Under the pieces are notes generated by a model. The model had not been told where the DNA came from. It worked only from the letters and a program-made list of their open reading frames with translations, and ran no database searches. The translations under genes and the position numbers were made by a program. From GCA-2684655 sp045105235 (GTDB lineage Bacteria > Planctomycetota > UBA1135 > UBA2386), in the NCBI GenBank assembly GCA_045105235.1, contig JBGCDH010000001.1, positions 92,103 through 156,102 on the forward strand: a stretch of DNA of 64,000 nucleotides, read 5' to 3'. Shown here in pieces: positions 42,627-51,412 of this stretch. Every line of letters begins with the position of its first letter. Within the stretch, counting starts at the first letter, position 1.

Positions 42627-45284
42627 CTACTCGCGCCGCCTGAGCCGCACAGCCATCCCCGCTGCCGCGGCGAGGACGAGCGCACCGGCGAACCACCCTA
42701 GCCACAGCCAGTCTCGCCGAGGCTCAGGCGCGAGTCCCTCCGGCGGCAGCCGCACGCTTCCGAGTCCGCGCAAGCCCATCAAGCACGTCGCCCGAAGGTC
42801 CTTCTCCCCGGCGTCAAACAGCTTCTGACGCGCCCGCCGAACGGCTTCGTCGGGCGCCACGCCCGCAAACACCTCGTCGTGAAACGCAGCCATCAGTGCT
42901 CCCGTCTGTGCCGCCGGCACCGCCGTCGCAGCACCGACGACGGCCACAGCGCCCGACTCAAAGAAGGCACCGGGCAAATCGGACGCACCTGCATCGCCAC
43001 GACGAACAGGGCCGCGGGCCGCGCCGCAGACACCCAGAAACACGAATGGCGGGCACACCACGCTGCGCACATCCTCGGCAAAGATCGCGACCGGCGGCGC
43101 GGCAAAACCTGCTGACAACAAGAAGCCCGCAGGCTGTTCGCGGTCGCCGTCATAGATGCCGTGGCTGAGGATGCTGCCAACGGAATACGGTCGCTCCCCC
43201 ATGCCCTCGAAGGCCGCACGGCTGGCGTCCCCGCGGCTGACGGCATCCACGTCGATCACGCGACCGGCGAGCGCCGCAATGGCGCCATCGTCCAACCGCA
43301 GAGGTTCGTAGCGTTCCGTCGGGGCATGGTCGGGCGACGCCAACAAGAACATGCCGGCGGTAGGGACTTCGCTCTCGTTGTGCCGCGCCAGTAGCGCGTT
43401 GGCGAACGGCATGGAATACAGCGAATTGGCGGCCTTCGTCACCCCAAGCGGGCGTCCACTCTCATCGGCTAAGAGCTCTAACCCCAGTCCGCCGACGTGC
43501 TCGCCACCGATCCAATAGAAACCTCGCCAGCCGTTCAGCAGCGATGCAACAGGTGTGACCAGCGCCTCGCGCAACTGCCCGCCGAGCCGTTCGATCGCAG
43601 CATTCCGGGCAGCGCCGCGGCCGCGACTGGACCGTTCGACCACGCGCTGCAGCATGGCTCGACCCAACTGCGCCAACTCGCTGCGCCCGACCGTCTCACG
43701 CGCCACTACCCGGCGGTCATCCAACGCAAACAGCAGCGACGACTGGCTTCCGGGCAGCAGGATCACCGCGCCGCGCCGCAGCCCATCGGGACGCCATCCG
43801 TCTCCCAGAACCTCGCGCCGAAACGACGCCAGGTCGCCGCATGGACCACCAAGCCGCCCGAGCAGTGTGCTCGCGGTTTGCGCTCGGAAGACGTGCGCCA
43901 GAGCGCGCTCACTGCCGACCTTTTCACCGTGCAGAGCGAGTTCAGCAGAGCAGAGCGCGTGCAGAGCATCCATCGGCGTGCGGAACTCTAGAAGTCCGCG
44001 GCCGGTCATGGGCGGGGGTTCAGCGTGCCATTGCTTCACCATCTCTACCAGCGTGACGGACAGCGATTGCCCAACCTCTGCCAGCTCGGCACGGTTCAGC
44101 GGGCTCACTCGCAGCAACTGCCGACACCGAAGCGTGGCAGCGCGCTGACGCACCGAGAGCGGCAAGCGCAACACCGGGAGACCGGCGGCCGCCGGAGAAC
44201 CTGGTCGAGCGGCAACGCGGCCGTTCGCCAGCGTCTGTAGCCAATGGGAAACGCCTTCTTCGTCACCCGCCAACTCCGCGACCGCGGCAAGCTGCGACGC
44301 CATTTCGAGGCGCTGGCCGTGGTGAGCGCTGCTTGCGTAGAGACGCGCCAAGATCTCGCGCGCGGCCTCTAGGTCACGGCTGTCTGGATCAAAGGCGAGC
44401 GACAGCGCGCGGATCACTTCCATGCGTCTGGCGGCGACGGCATTGAGGCCAGCGCGTGCATCCGCGCGCGCCAGGAACTGCTCCGAAAGGCTTCGGGCAC
44501 GACCATGGAACTGCGCGACCAACGCAAGCTCCGCGCGCGAACATTCGAGACATGTCCGACTCCAAGGCGCCGAACCGCCACCACGTTCCAGTTCGTCCAA
44601 TTCCCTCGCCACCCGCTGAGCGACCGTAGCGGCGAGGTCCGGGAGACCCTGGCGCAAGAACCACGCACTCTGCCCGAGCATCGCTTGGATCTTGGTCTTG
44701 GCGTTGATGCCGGTGCAATCCAGCGCATCGCGCAGCAGCGCCCCAACATCCTCGGAGCCAACAAATGGCGACAGACTTGCGAGCGAGGTAAGCACAGCGG
44801 GACGGCAGGTCCCGTCGCCCGACAGGCTCTCGAGCACCCCCCGCAGGACCTTGTCTGCTTCGGCATACTCACCGCGCGAAAAGAGCAGCTCGTATTCTTC
44901 CAGAGCCTGGCGACCCGCAACGTCGCCGTATCCTTGCCCAAACGACAAGAACGAGCGGCGCGCCACGCGGAGATATTGCAGCCGCCGGTCGACCGCCCCC
45001 GGCTTGCTCTTGAGCCATTGCGCCAGCAGTGCGGCACCGCTGCCGGACTCCCAAGACTCGCGGTTGGTCAGACGCGGATGGAGCCGGTCCAACTCTGCGA
45101 ACTGCGCCTCGTCGAGTTTCGCGGCGCCGCGCGGTGCGTTTCGCGCAATCTCTATCAGCTCGCCGATACGGCGGCGTGCGTCCGCTTCGCTAGATCGATC
45201 CTGGGCCACAAGCGCTGCGCAAGTCAGCCCGAACCAGCCCAGAGCGAGCGCTGCACGAGCGCCTACCGCCCGCGGCGACGGCAA
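42627..45284 (-). CDS. CHAT-domain caspase-like peptidase with N- and C-terminal membrane helices
   Basis: The protein has an N-terminal hydrophobic helix (AALALGWFGLTCAALVAQ), a helical TPR-like centre and a C-terminal CHAT caspase-fold domain: SHGIYD gives the catalytic His (about residue 708) and LGVCGAARG the catalytic Cys (about 752). A final helix (WLWLGWFAGALVLAAAAGMAV) with RRRE follows, so it is probably anchored with the CHAT part in the cytoplasm or periplasm. ATG at 45359 overlaps the anti-sigma-like gene by 97 bases; TTG at 45284 is the more plausible start (885 residues), marginally. It is last in the ECF sigma operon. Confidence 0.78.
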   Translation of the reverse strand: MPSPRAVGARAALALGWFGLTCAALVAQDRSSEADARRRIGELIEIARNAPRGAAKLDEAQFAELDRLHPRLTNRESWESGSGAALLAQWLKSKPGAVDRRLQYLRVARRSFLSFGQGYGDVAGRQALEEYELLFSRGEYAEADKVLRGVLESLSGDGTCRPAVLTSLASLSPFVGSEDVGALLRDALDCTGINAKTKIQAMLGQSAWFLRQGLPDLAATVAQRVARELDELERGGGSAPWSRTCLECSRAELALVAQFHGRARSLSEQFLARADARAGLNAVAARRMEVIRALSLAFDPDSRDLEAAREILARLYASSAHHGQRLEMASQLAAVAELAGDEEGVSHWLQTLANGRVAARPGSPAAAGLPVLRLPLSVRQRAATLRCRQLLRVSPLNRAELAEVGQSLSVTLVEMVKQWHAEPPPMTGRGLLEFRTPMDALHALCSAELALHGEKVGSERALAHVFRAQTASTLLGRLGGPCGDLASFRREVLGDGWRPDGLRRGAVILLPGSQSSLLFALDDRRVVARETVGRSELAQLGRAMLQRVVERSSRGRGAARNAAIERLGGQLREALVTPVASLLNGWRGFYWIGGEHVGGLGLELLADESGRPLGVTKAANSLYSMPFANALLARHNESEVPTAGMFLLASPDHAPTERYEPLRLDDGAIAALAGRVIDVDAVSRGDASRAAFEGMGERPYSVGSILSHGIYDGDREQPAGFLLSAGFAAPPVAIFAEDVRSVVCPPFVFLGVCGAARGPVRRGDAGASDLPGAFFESGAVAVVGAATAVPAAQTGALMAAFHDEVFAGVAPDEAVRRARQKLFDAGEKDLRATCLMGLRGLGSVRLPPEGLAPEPRRDWLWLGWFAGALVLAAAAGMAVRLRRRE

Positions 45285-45994
45285 ACTGCGGCATCCGTAT
45301 CGATCATTCCGCCCGTTGCGTCGTAGGCAGTCACGCTCCACGAAATCGAATCTGGCCATGTGCTCGAATCATACGTCGGAGCCGGTCTCCATTCGGTATC
45401 GGGCAGACCACTCTCGACGGCCAAAACCTCGCCTTCGCCGACCGCGACAGTCGCGCGCACTTCAATCGTGAACGAAGCGGTCGCACTGCTGTCGATCGTC
45501 CAGCGGAACAGCTCGAAGCTCTCAGCGACACCACTCGGCGACAGCTCGCCTAACGCTCCAAGGTCTTCCGGTGGCGGCCTATCAAACGCCCCGAGTGCCC
45601 AGCTTGCGGCTAGCACAACGAGACATGCCGCTGCAGCCGACGACGCAAGCCATGCACGCCGGCCACGGACTCCGCCAGCATTGCGGCCAGCGCGAGGAAC
45701 TTCGCTTGCGCCCAACGCGCTGCGGGCGGCCTTGGTAAAAGCCTCGGCGACAAGCTCACGATCCCGCTTGCCGCTCGCACTGTCTGCAGCAGCGCGCGAG
45801 GCAAGAGCTTCCGCCAGAACGTCGCGTTCGAACTGTCTCCCAGCCGACAACGATTGCGTGATCTGCACCAGCTCTCGCCACTCTCTCGCGAGTTCATGAT
45901 CCTTCTCAAACCGCGCTTGGGCCTCGTCGGAATGCGCGTCCAGGCGACCATCCATGAGGTCCTGCAGGAACTGCTCTCGCTCGTCGAGACTCAT
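45263..45994 (-). CDS. Anti-sigma-factor-like single-pass membrane protein
   Basis: The 243-residue protein has a cytosolic helical N-part (MSLDEREQFLQDLMDGRLDA, resembling the zinc-less anti-sigma start), one membrane helix (AWLASSAAAACLVVLAASWAL) and a periplasmic beta-rich C-terminal domain (SFTIEVRATVAVGEGEVLAVE). It overlaps the ECF sigma start-stop by ATGA and the CHAT gene at its 3' end. Its position between both fits an anti-sigma that also senses the CHAT protein; sequence similarity to known anti-sigmas is low. Confidence 0.7.
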   Translation of the reverse strand: MSLDEREQFLQDLMDGRLDAHSDEAQARFEKDHELAREWRELVQITQSLSAGRQFERDVLAEALASRAAADSASGKRDRELVAEAFTKAARSALGASEVPRAGRNAGGVRGRRAWLASSAAAACLVVLAASWALGAFDRPPPEDLGALGELSPSGVAESFELFRWTIDSSATASFTIEVRATVAVGEGEVLAVESGLPDTEWRPAPTYDSSTWPDSISWSVTAYDATGGMIDTDAAVCRRRGR

Positions 45995-46638
45995 GCGAGT
46001 TCCTCCCAGAAATCAGCGGGCAGCTTGGCCCGCAGGCGCGACAGGCTGCGGTGATAGATTGTTTTTGCGGTGTTTCCAGGCATACCGAGGCGCCTCCCGA
46101 TGACATCAAATTTGACGCCATCGAGTGCATAGAGACGAACGATCTCGGGGGCCGGCGGCGTCAGCTCTTCCACCTTCTCGAGCAAGAGCACGTAGGCGTC
46201 CGAAGACATCCCCGAAGGCTGCTCCTGCGGAGCTTCGGTAACCTCTTCCGTCTGCAATCGCCGATCGCGATCTCGTCGCCGCAGTCCGTTGCGAATCTCG
46301 AAGCGAGCGAAACCAAGCACCCACTGTTCTAGTGGCGCCCGGCCTTCGAACGAGTCCAGCCGCTGCCAAACCGCGATCAACGTATTCTGAGCCATGTCGT
46401 CGACCTCCCCAGCGTGGAAGGAAATCGATGAGCGCCGGGCGATCGCGCGGATCATCGTGGGCACACAAGCCAGACGATCCGTCAGCTTATCGATCGCGCC
46501 CGGCTTCTGCGCAGCCGCATCCCGAGCGAGCTGAACATCCTGCTCAAACGGGGTTTCACTCGCATCGCCGCCCATCAGTCGGAGGAGCCTACGCACCAGA
46601 CTCTTACGGGCAAAGCCTATCCGGCGGTGGTGGTTCAT
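45991..46638 (-). CDS. ECF-type RNA polymerase sigma factor
   Basis: The 215-residue protein has region 2 with a FHAGEVDDMAQNTLIAVWQR (the conserved D-x-x-Q-x-T/V-x-x-x-x-W core of ECF sigmas) and region 4 with VRLYALDGVKFDVIGRRLGM and NTAKTIYHRSLSRLRAKL. It starts MNHHRRIGFARKSLV with a basic lead. It would direct transcription of a stress or signalling regulon and probably its own operon. Overlaps the anti-sigma by ATGA. The beta-helix gene upstream ends 64 bases before it. Confidence 0.9.
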   Translation of the reverse strand: MNHHRRIGFARKSLVRRLLRLMGGDASETPFEQDVQLARDAAAQKPGAIDKLTDRLACVPTMIRAIARRSSISFHAGEVDDMAQNTLIAVWQRLDSFEGRAPLEQWVLGFARFEIRNGLRRRDRDRRLQTEEVTEAPQEQPSGMSSDAYVLLLEKVEELTPPAPEIVRLYALDGVKFDVIGRRLGMPGNTAKTIYHRSLSRLRAKLPADFWEELA

Positions 46639-46702
46639 CGCAAAACAACGAGCGGAGGTTTGGCGTCGAAGCTCGCTTGCAATCCCGCAGCGGACGTCGG
46701 TG

Positions 46703-48031
46703 CTATGGCGCCGGCAGTAGGATCAAGGCCGAAGCACTTCCCCACGTCTCCGCCAGGTTGTCGGTGCGGACGAAGTAACCCTGGCCGAACAGCACGAGTG
46801 GCACGTTGACCACGTTCGGCGTGAACGGCTCAATCGCCCCGCCAATGCCGTTTACGATTGGCAGCATGCCAAAGTTCTGCACGCCACTCGGGGCGCCAAA
46901 ATTGAGGCACAGCGTCCCCGGAAGATTGAGCGGGCAACTTCCGGTGCACGTGTTGTTCGCCATCGCGACCTCAGCACCGGACGCCGACTCAAGGCTCCAC
47001 GCCATGCCAAAGAGCTCAACCGGGCTGCTCGTGGGGACGTCATAGCTATGACCAAAGACCAGATTGCGCGTCTGCCCTTCCGTGAACGAAGTGTCGGCGA
47101 TGAAGCCGCCGGCAATACCGGGCAGCGTCTTGATGTCGACATTCGGCAAGGTGACGACCGTCGGCGTTTCCGTGACGCTTTTCTGGAACATCGTCAGGCT
47201 GCCGGTACCGGAGTAGGAATCACCCACCGACACGCCAGCACCACCGAACATGTCTACCCCACCGAAGTAAAATGCAACCGTACCCGCAAGCGGGCTCGTC
47301 GCAAACGTGACGGCGTCCGCACCGGATCCAGGGAACTGTGAGCCTGCGCCGCTGCCGCCGAAAAACTGAGTGCCATATACTGTCAAGTAGTTGCCGGCAT
47401 CACCAAGTTCCGACGCAGAGATCCAGTTCATGGCCGCCGTGGCCTCGTACGTATTGCCGAAGACAACGCGGGGATGCCCCCGAAAACTGCACTTAAGCAT
47501 GTGCACTTCGTCGTTGTCGAGCATCTCGATCGACGCCGGGGCATTCGCGATCGAAACATCTGGTTCGATGATCGCATTGGCGTTCGGAGCATCGACCCTG
47601 CAGCCTTCGATCCAGACAACCGACTGATTCGAGTCCAGCACAAACCCTTGGCTTGTCGCGCGGTCACGGAATACGCGCACGCCCTTCAAGATGACGCGGC
47701 CGTCTTGCGGCGTGTCGTGAACCGTCACGCTGTCGACGTTCACAAGGTTGCAGTCGAACGACGATGGATCGCAGCCCGGCGCAATCAGGTTCGTCTCAAG
47801 GCCGAGGATGTCGAGTTCGCTGACGAGCACCAGACTCTTGCTGATGTCGATGGCTTCGGGATAGGTACCCGGCGAAACGACCAAGATGTCGCCGGGCGAA
47901 GCGCTGTCGATAACCGGCTGGATCGCCTGGCCGTTGGCGATGCGATGAACGGATTGCGCCGACAGCGACGCGGTGAGTGCGAGACAGCTAGAAACGGCGA
48001 CGAGGCCGAGGGAAAGACGTTGCTTTTGCAT
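46703..48031 (-). CDS. Secreted right-handed beta-helix protein
   Basis: The 442-residue product begins MQKQRLSLGLVAVSSCLALTASLSAQ (signal peptide). The rest has the parallel beta-helix pattern, with repeated short strands and Asn/Gly/Asp turns: IQPVIDSASPGDILVVSPGTYPEAI (the classic opening of pectate-lyase-like folds), SLVLVSELDILGLE, VVWIEGCRVDAPN, VHMLKCSFRGHP. Such proteins bind or cut glycans. Its leader contains a hairpin that includes the probable ribosome site (48033-48060). Stop is 64 bases before the ECF sigma start, so cotranscription is possible. Confidence 0.82.
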   Translation of the reverse strand: MQKQRLSLGLVAVSSCLALTASLSAQSVHRIANGQAIQPVIDSASPGDILVVSPGTYPEAIDISKSLVLVSELDILGLETNLIAPGCDPSSFDCNLVNVDSVTVHDTPQDGRVILKGVRVFRDRATSQGFVLDSNQSVVWIEGCRVDAPNANAIIEPDVSIANAPASIEMLDNDEVHMLKCSFRGHPRVVFGNTYEATAAMNWISASELGDAGNYLTVYGTQFFGGSGAGSQFPGSGADAVTFATSPLAGTVAFYFGGVDMFGGAGVSVGDSYSGTGSLTMFQKSVTETPTVVTLPNVDIKTLPGIAGGFIADTSFTEGQTRNLVFGHSYDVPTSSPVELFGMAWSLESASGAEVAMANNTCTGSCPLNLPGTLCLNFGAPSGVQNFGMLPIVNGIGGAIEPFTPNVVNVPLVLFGQGYFVRTDNLAETWGSASALILLPAP

Positions 48032-48032
48032 T

Positions 48033-48060
48033 GGGTCCTTGGAGTAAGAGGTAAGGACCC
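48033..48060 (-). promoter_or_regulatory. Leader hairpin that sequesters the ribosome-binding site
   Basis: In mRNA of the beta-helix gene, GGGTCCTT (48060-48053 on the minus strand) and AAGGACCC (48040-48033) pair perfectly over 8 bp with a 12-base loop. AAGGA in the second arm lies five bases before the ATG at 48031 and is the best Shine-Dalgarno candidate. The site would be hidden when the stem is formed. Confidence 0.6.
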
Positions 48061-48178
48061 CGAGTGCCGTCGCACCTGCCGTCAGCGTTTCAGCTGCCTG
48101 CGCAATTTCTATATCGACAGCTCTCGCTCGCTCGCCACACTCCTCGCCTGCAGCGGTAGAAGGCTCGAACGTCCCGCG

Positions 48179-49981
48179 CTATTCGGTCTCGGGCACTCGA
48201 ATGCGCCGAACCATGTCCTGCGCCGCCTGAGACGGTCCACGACAGAACGGGGTCAGCAAGCCAGTGACCGCAAAATTGACGCACATGCCAATGGTGCCGA
48301 TGCCCTGTGGGCCGATGCCGAAGCACCAGCGATCGACGCCAAAGTAGACCGTGCCCAAGATGTAGCTGGCGGTAAAGCCGAGGCCCGACACCATCCCGAC
48401 CACTGCCGGCACCGTGCCGACTCGCAGCGAGAAGATGCCCAGCACCAGCACCGGGAAGAACGACGACGCGGCCAACCCGAAGGCAAAGGCCACGACCTCG
48501 GCAACGAATCCCGGCGGATAGATCCCGACGATGCCTGCGATCACCACGGCGAAACCAATGGCGGCGCGCGAGACGCGCAGTCGCTGGGCATCGCTCGCCT
48601 CTGGCCGCAGCAATCGATAGTACAGGTCGTGTGCGATGCTGCTGCTGATGACAAGCAGCAGGCCCGAAGCCGTCGACAGTGCCGCGGCCAGTCCGCCGGC
48701 CGCAACCAGCGCGATGATCCATGCTGCAAGCTCCGCCATTTCCGGCATCGCCAATACGAGGATGTCGGCGTCCGGTCCGGCAAGCCGCTTGTCCGAGAGC
48801 ACAGCACGGCCATCCACTCCTTCGGCGCCTGATGTTGCAAGCCAGCGCTCGTGGTCGTCGCGCACGCTGGCGAACTCGGCCGCCGGCAGAGAACCGATAC
48901 GGAACAGCTCATTCTCTTCGGCACGCTCGGCTCCTCGGTAGGCAACGCGGCCATCGCCGTCGTCAAGCCAGACGATCAAGCCCGTGCGCGACCACGTTTC
49001 GTACCAGGTAGGAAGCTCCGCCTCGGTCTTGTTATCGAGACTGTTGATGACGTAGTAGCGCGCGAAAGCTGCCGTCGCCGGCGCCGTCAGGTAGAGAAGC
49101 GCGATGAAGAGCAACGCCCAGAAGCCCGACCAGCGCGCAGCCTGCACGTTTTTGACGGTGTAGAAGCGCACGATGACGTGCGGCAACCCAGCCGTGCCAA
49201 CCATCAGCGCCAGGGCCGTGCAAAACACGTTGACCTTGTCCCACGGACTGCCGTCGGCAAACGGCTCGGTATAGCTCGCAAATCCGAGCTCGGCGTGCAC
49301 TTCATCTAGCGTTTCAAGCAGCGTCTTGCCGGTGTCGGCCACCTCGCTGCCCATGCCGAGCTGCGGCACGGCCGTCCCAGTCAACCGCATCGCGATCGCA
49401 ATGACCGGGATCAAAAACGCCGTGATGAGAACCCAGTACTGCGCCACCTGCGTCCAGGTGATTCCCTTCATGCCGCCGAGCGTGGCATAGGTGAAGACGA
49501 TCGCCATACCGATCACGACACCAACCGTTACGTCTACTTCTAGGAAGCGAGCGAACACAATCCCGACGCCGCGCATTTGACCCGCGACGTACGTAAAGCT
49601 GACGAACAGCGCGCAGAGCAGCGCGACCAAACGCGCGGTATTGGACTCGAACCGATCCCCGACGAAGTCCGGAACCGTGAAATGACCAAACCTACGCAGA
49701 TACGGCGCCAACAAGATCGCCAGCAACACAAAGCCGCCGGTCCACCCCATTAGATAGACACCGCCCGCATAGCCGAGCAGCGAGATGGTGCCGGCCATCG
49801 ACAAAAACGAGGCGGCCGACATCCAGTCTGCGGCCGTCGCCATGCCGTTGGCGATCGCGGGCACACCGCGACCCGCCACGAAAAAGCCCTGCGTGTCGCG
49901 CACACGAGCCCGCCAGGCAACGAACAGGTAGAACGCGAACGTCAAGCCGACGAACGCAAACGTCCACGACTGCACGGTCAT
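48179..49981 (-). CDS. Sodium:solute symporter, large subunit (VC_2705/ActP-like)
   Basis: The 600-residue SSS-family carrier has about 13 helices with FVAGRGVPAIANGMATAADWMSAASFL (helix 1-2 substrate/Na region), FTVPDFVGDRF, TATLGGMKGITWTQVAQYWV-type core (YATLGGMKGITWTQ) and HVIVRFYTVKN. A central soluble insert (about 330-420) is found in the VC_2705-type group whose substrates are acetate or other monocarboxylates. It overlaps the DUF4212 gene by ATGA, and that protein is its usual small partner. Substrate not determined. Confidence 0.9.
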   Translation of the reverse strand: MTVQSWTFAFVGLTFAFYLFVAWRARVRDTQGFFVAGRGVPAIANGMATAADWMSAASFLSMAGTISLLGYAGGVYLMGWTGGFVLLAILLAPYLRRFGHFTVPDFVGDRFESNTARLVALLCALFVSFTYVAGQMRGVGIVFARFLEVDVTVGVVIGMAIVFTYATLGGMKGITWTQVAQYWVLITAFLIPVIAIAMRLTGTAVPQLGMGSEVADTGKTLLETLDEVHAELGFASYTEPFADGSPWDKVNVFCTALALMVGTAGLPHVIVRFYTVKNVQAARWSGFWALLFIALLYLTAPATAAFARYYVINSLDNKTEAELPTWYETWSRTGLIVWLDDGDGRVAYRGAERAEENELFRIGSLPAAEFASVRDDHERWLATSGAEGVDGRAVLSDKRLAGPDADILVLAMPEMAELAAWIIALVAAGGLAAALSTASGLLLVISSSIAHDLYYRLLRPEASDAQRLRVSRAAIGFAVVIAGIVGIYPPGFVAEVVAFAFGLAASSFFPVLVLGIFSLRVGTVPAVVGMVSGLGFTASYILGTVYFGVDRWCFGIGPQGIGTIGMCVNFAVTGLLTPFCRGPSQAAQDMVRRIRVPETE

Positions 49982-50301
49982 GGCTTCACCTCACCGTTTT
50001 CGGTCGAACTGCTGGCAGAACCCGGCAGTGACGCCAGCTCTTGCCTTAGCTGACGATCGAAGCGCGCCATCGCCAATGCGTAGACGAGCACGAGCACCAC
50101 AAACACGACGATCGATCCCTGCTGCGCAAACCAGAAACCAAGCGGGAAGCCCAAGAACGTGTACTCAGACAGCACGTCGGCAAACAGGATGCCGCAGCCT
50201 AGCCCGACGAAGGCCCAGAAGAACAGTAGAACAAGCGTGAGGCGCACGGTTCGACGCCAATGGCGGCTGTGCACTTCAGCTACGGAATCGGGCGAGGGCA
50301 T
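49978..50301 (-). CDS. DUF4212 small subunit of the sodium symporter
   Basis: The 107-residue protein has two helices (LTLVLLFFWAFVGLGCGILFAD and SIVVFVVLVLVYALAMARFD) separated by YTFLGFPLGFWFAQQG, a DUF4212 pattern; this protein always precedes VC_2705-type symporters. Starts at 50301 or 50313 are both possible. Its stop overlaps the symporter's start. It is 67 bases from the divergent aroB start. Confidence 0.9.
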   Translation of the reverse strand: MPSPDSVAEVHSRHWRRTVRLTLVLLFFWAFVGLGCGILFADVLSEYTFLGFPLGFWFAQQGSIVVFVVLVLVYALAMARFDRQLRQELASLPGSASSSTENGEVKP

Positions 50302-50368
50302 GTCCGCGACCATACGCCATCGCAAGCGCGACTCGCAGTCTGATGGGCCGCCGGGTAAACAAGCTGGC

Positions 50369-51412
50369 ATGGAGCGCAGCTACACCTTCACCGAACAGCG
50401 CTCCTCGTCCGTGCTGGTCGCCGCCGGCGCCGAAGCGCAGTTGCCAGAAGTCGTCGCCAGCCTGAAACCGGACGGTCTTTTCGTCGTCTACGACGAAGCG
50501 GTCGTCGCCGCAGCAGACCGGATCCAGGCCACGCTATCGCCGCGGCACACCGTCGCCGTGCCTGGCGGAGATTCGGCGAAGCGGCTCGAAATCGTCGGCA
50601 ACCTAGCCGAGCACCTCCACCGCGCGGGCGCCACGCGAGCCAGCGTCTTGCTCGCTATCGGCGGCGGTGCGATCACCGACCTGTGCGGCTTCGCCGCGTC
50701 GATCTTTCTGCGTGGCATCCCGTTCGTTTCCTGTCCGACGACAACGTTGGCCATGTGCGACGCAGCGCTCGGCGGCAAAAACGGCATCGACCACTGCGGC
50801 CTAAAAAACCGCCTAGGCACGATCCGGCAGCCAGACGCCATCGTCATGGACACCAACTGGCTCGCAACCCTTCCTGAGGACATGTATCGCGAAGGCCTCG
50901 TCGAGGTCGTCAAGAAGGCAGCGGTGCTCGACTCCGAACGCTTTGCCGAACTAGAAGCACTCGCCCCCAAACTGATGAAGCGCGACGCGGAAGCGACTCG
51001 CCGCACAATCGAAATGGCGATCGAAATGAAGATGGCCGTCGTCGTCGACGACCAACGCGAGGGCGATCGACGTCGCGCACTCAACGCCGGACATACGATC
51101 GGTCACGCGATCGAATCCAGCGCCGCAGGCTCGCTGCGCCACGGGCACGCGGTCGCCATGGGGCTGCTGGCCGAGTGCCGTGCAGCCAGCGTCGACACCG
51201 AGATTGCCGAGCGCATTGGCGCGTTGCTGGCTGCGATCGGCGTCGCCACAGACATCCCCGAGAACCTGCGCAACGGCGCGGAGCTGTGGCAACTCGCGCA
51301 GCGCGACAAGAAAGCGATGCGCGGCAGCGTGCCGATGTTTGTCCCGCGGCGATTGGGCGAGGGCGAAATCGCAGAACTCACGGAGCCCATGCTGCACCGA
51401 GCCGTGTCGTGA
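50369..51412 (+). CDS. aroB: 3-dehydroquinate synthase-like enzyme
   Basis: The 347-residue protein should make 3-dehydroquinate in the shikimate pathway. Motifs: LAIGGGAITDLCGFAASIFLRG (NAD loop), PTTTLAMCDAALGGKNGIDH (the usual VGGKTGIN, here LGGKNGID), LKNRLGTIRQPDAIVMD, EGLVEVVKKA, and zinc-ligand histidines in NAGHTIGHAIE and RHGHAVAMG. The deviation in the active-site loop is conservative but notable. Its TGA stop overlaps the GTG start of the aroA-aroK fusion (GTGA), so translation is coupled. Confidence 0.88.
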   Translation: MERSYTFTEQRSSSVLVAAGAEAQLPEVVASLKPDGLFVVYDEAVVAAADRIQATLSPRHTVAVPGGDSAKRLEIVGNLAEHLHRAGATRASVLLAIGGGAITDLCGFAASIFLRGIPFVSCPTTTLAMCDAALGGKNGIDHCGLKNRLGTIRQPDAIVMDTNWLATLPEDMYREGLVEVVKKAAVLDSERFAELEALAPKLMKRDAEATRRTIEMAIEMKMAVVVDDQREGDRRRALNAGHTIGHAIESSAAGSLRHGHAVAMGLLAECRAASVDTEIAERIGALLAAIGVATDIPENLRNGAELWQLAQRDKKAMRGSVPMFVPRRLGEGEIAELTEPMLHRAVS

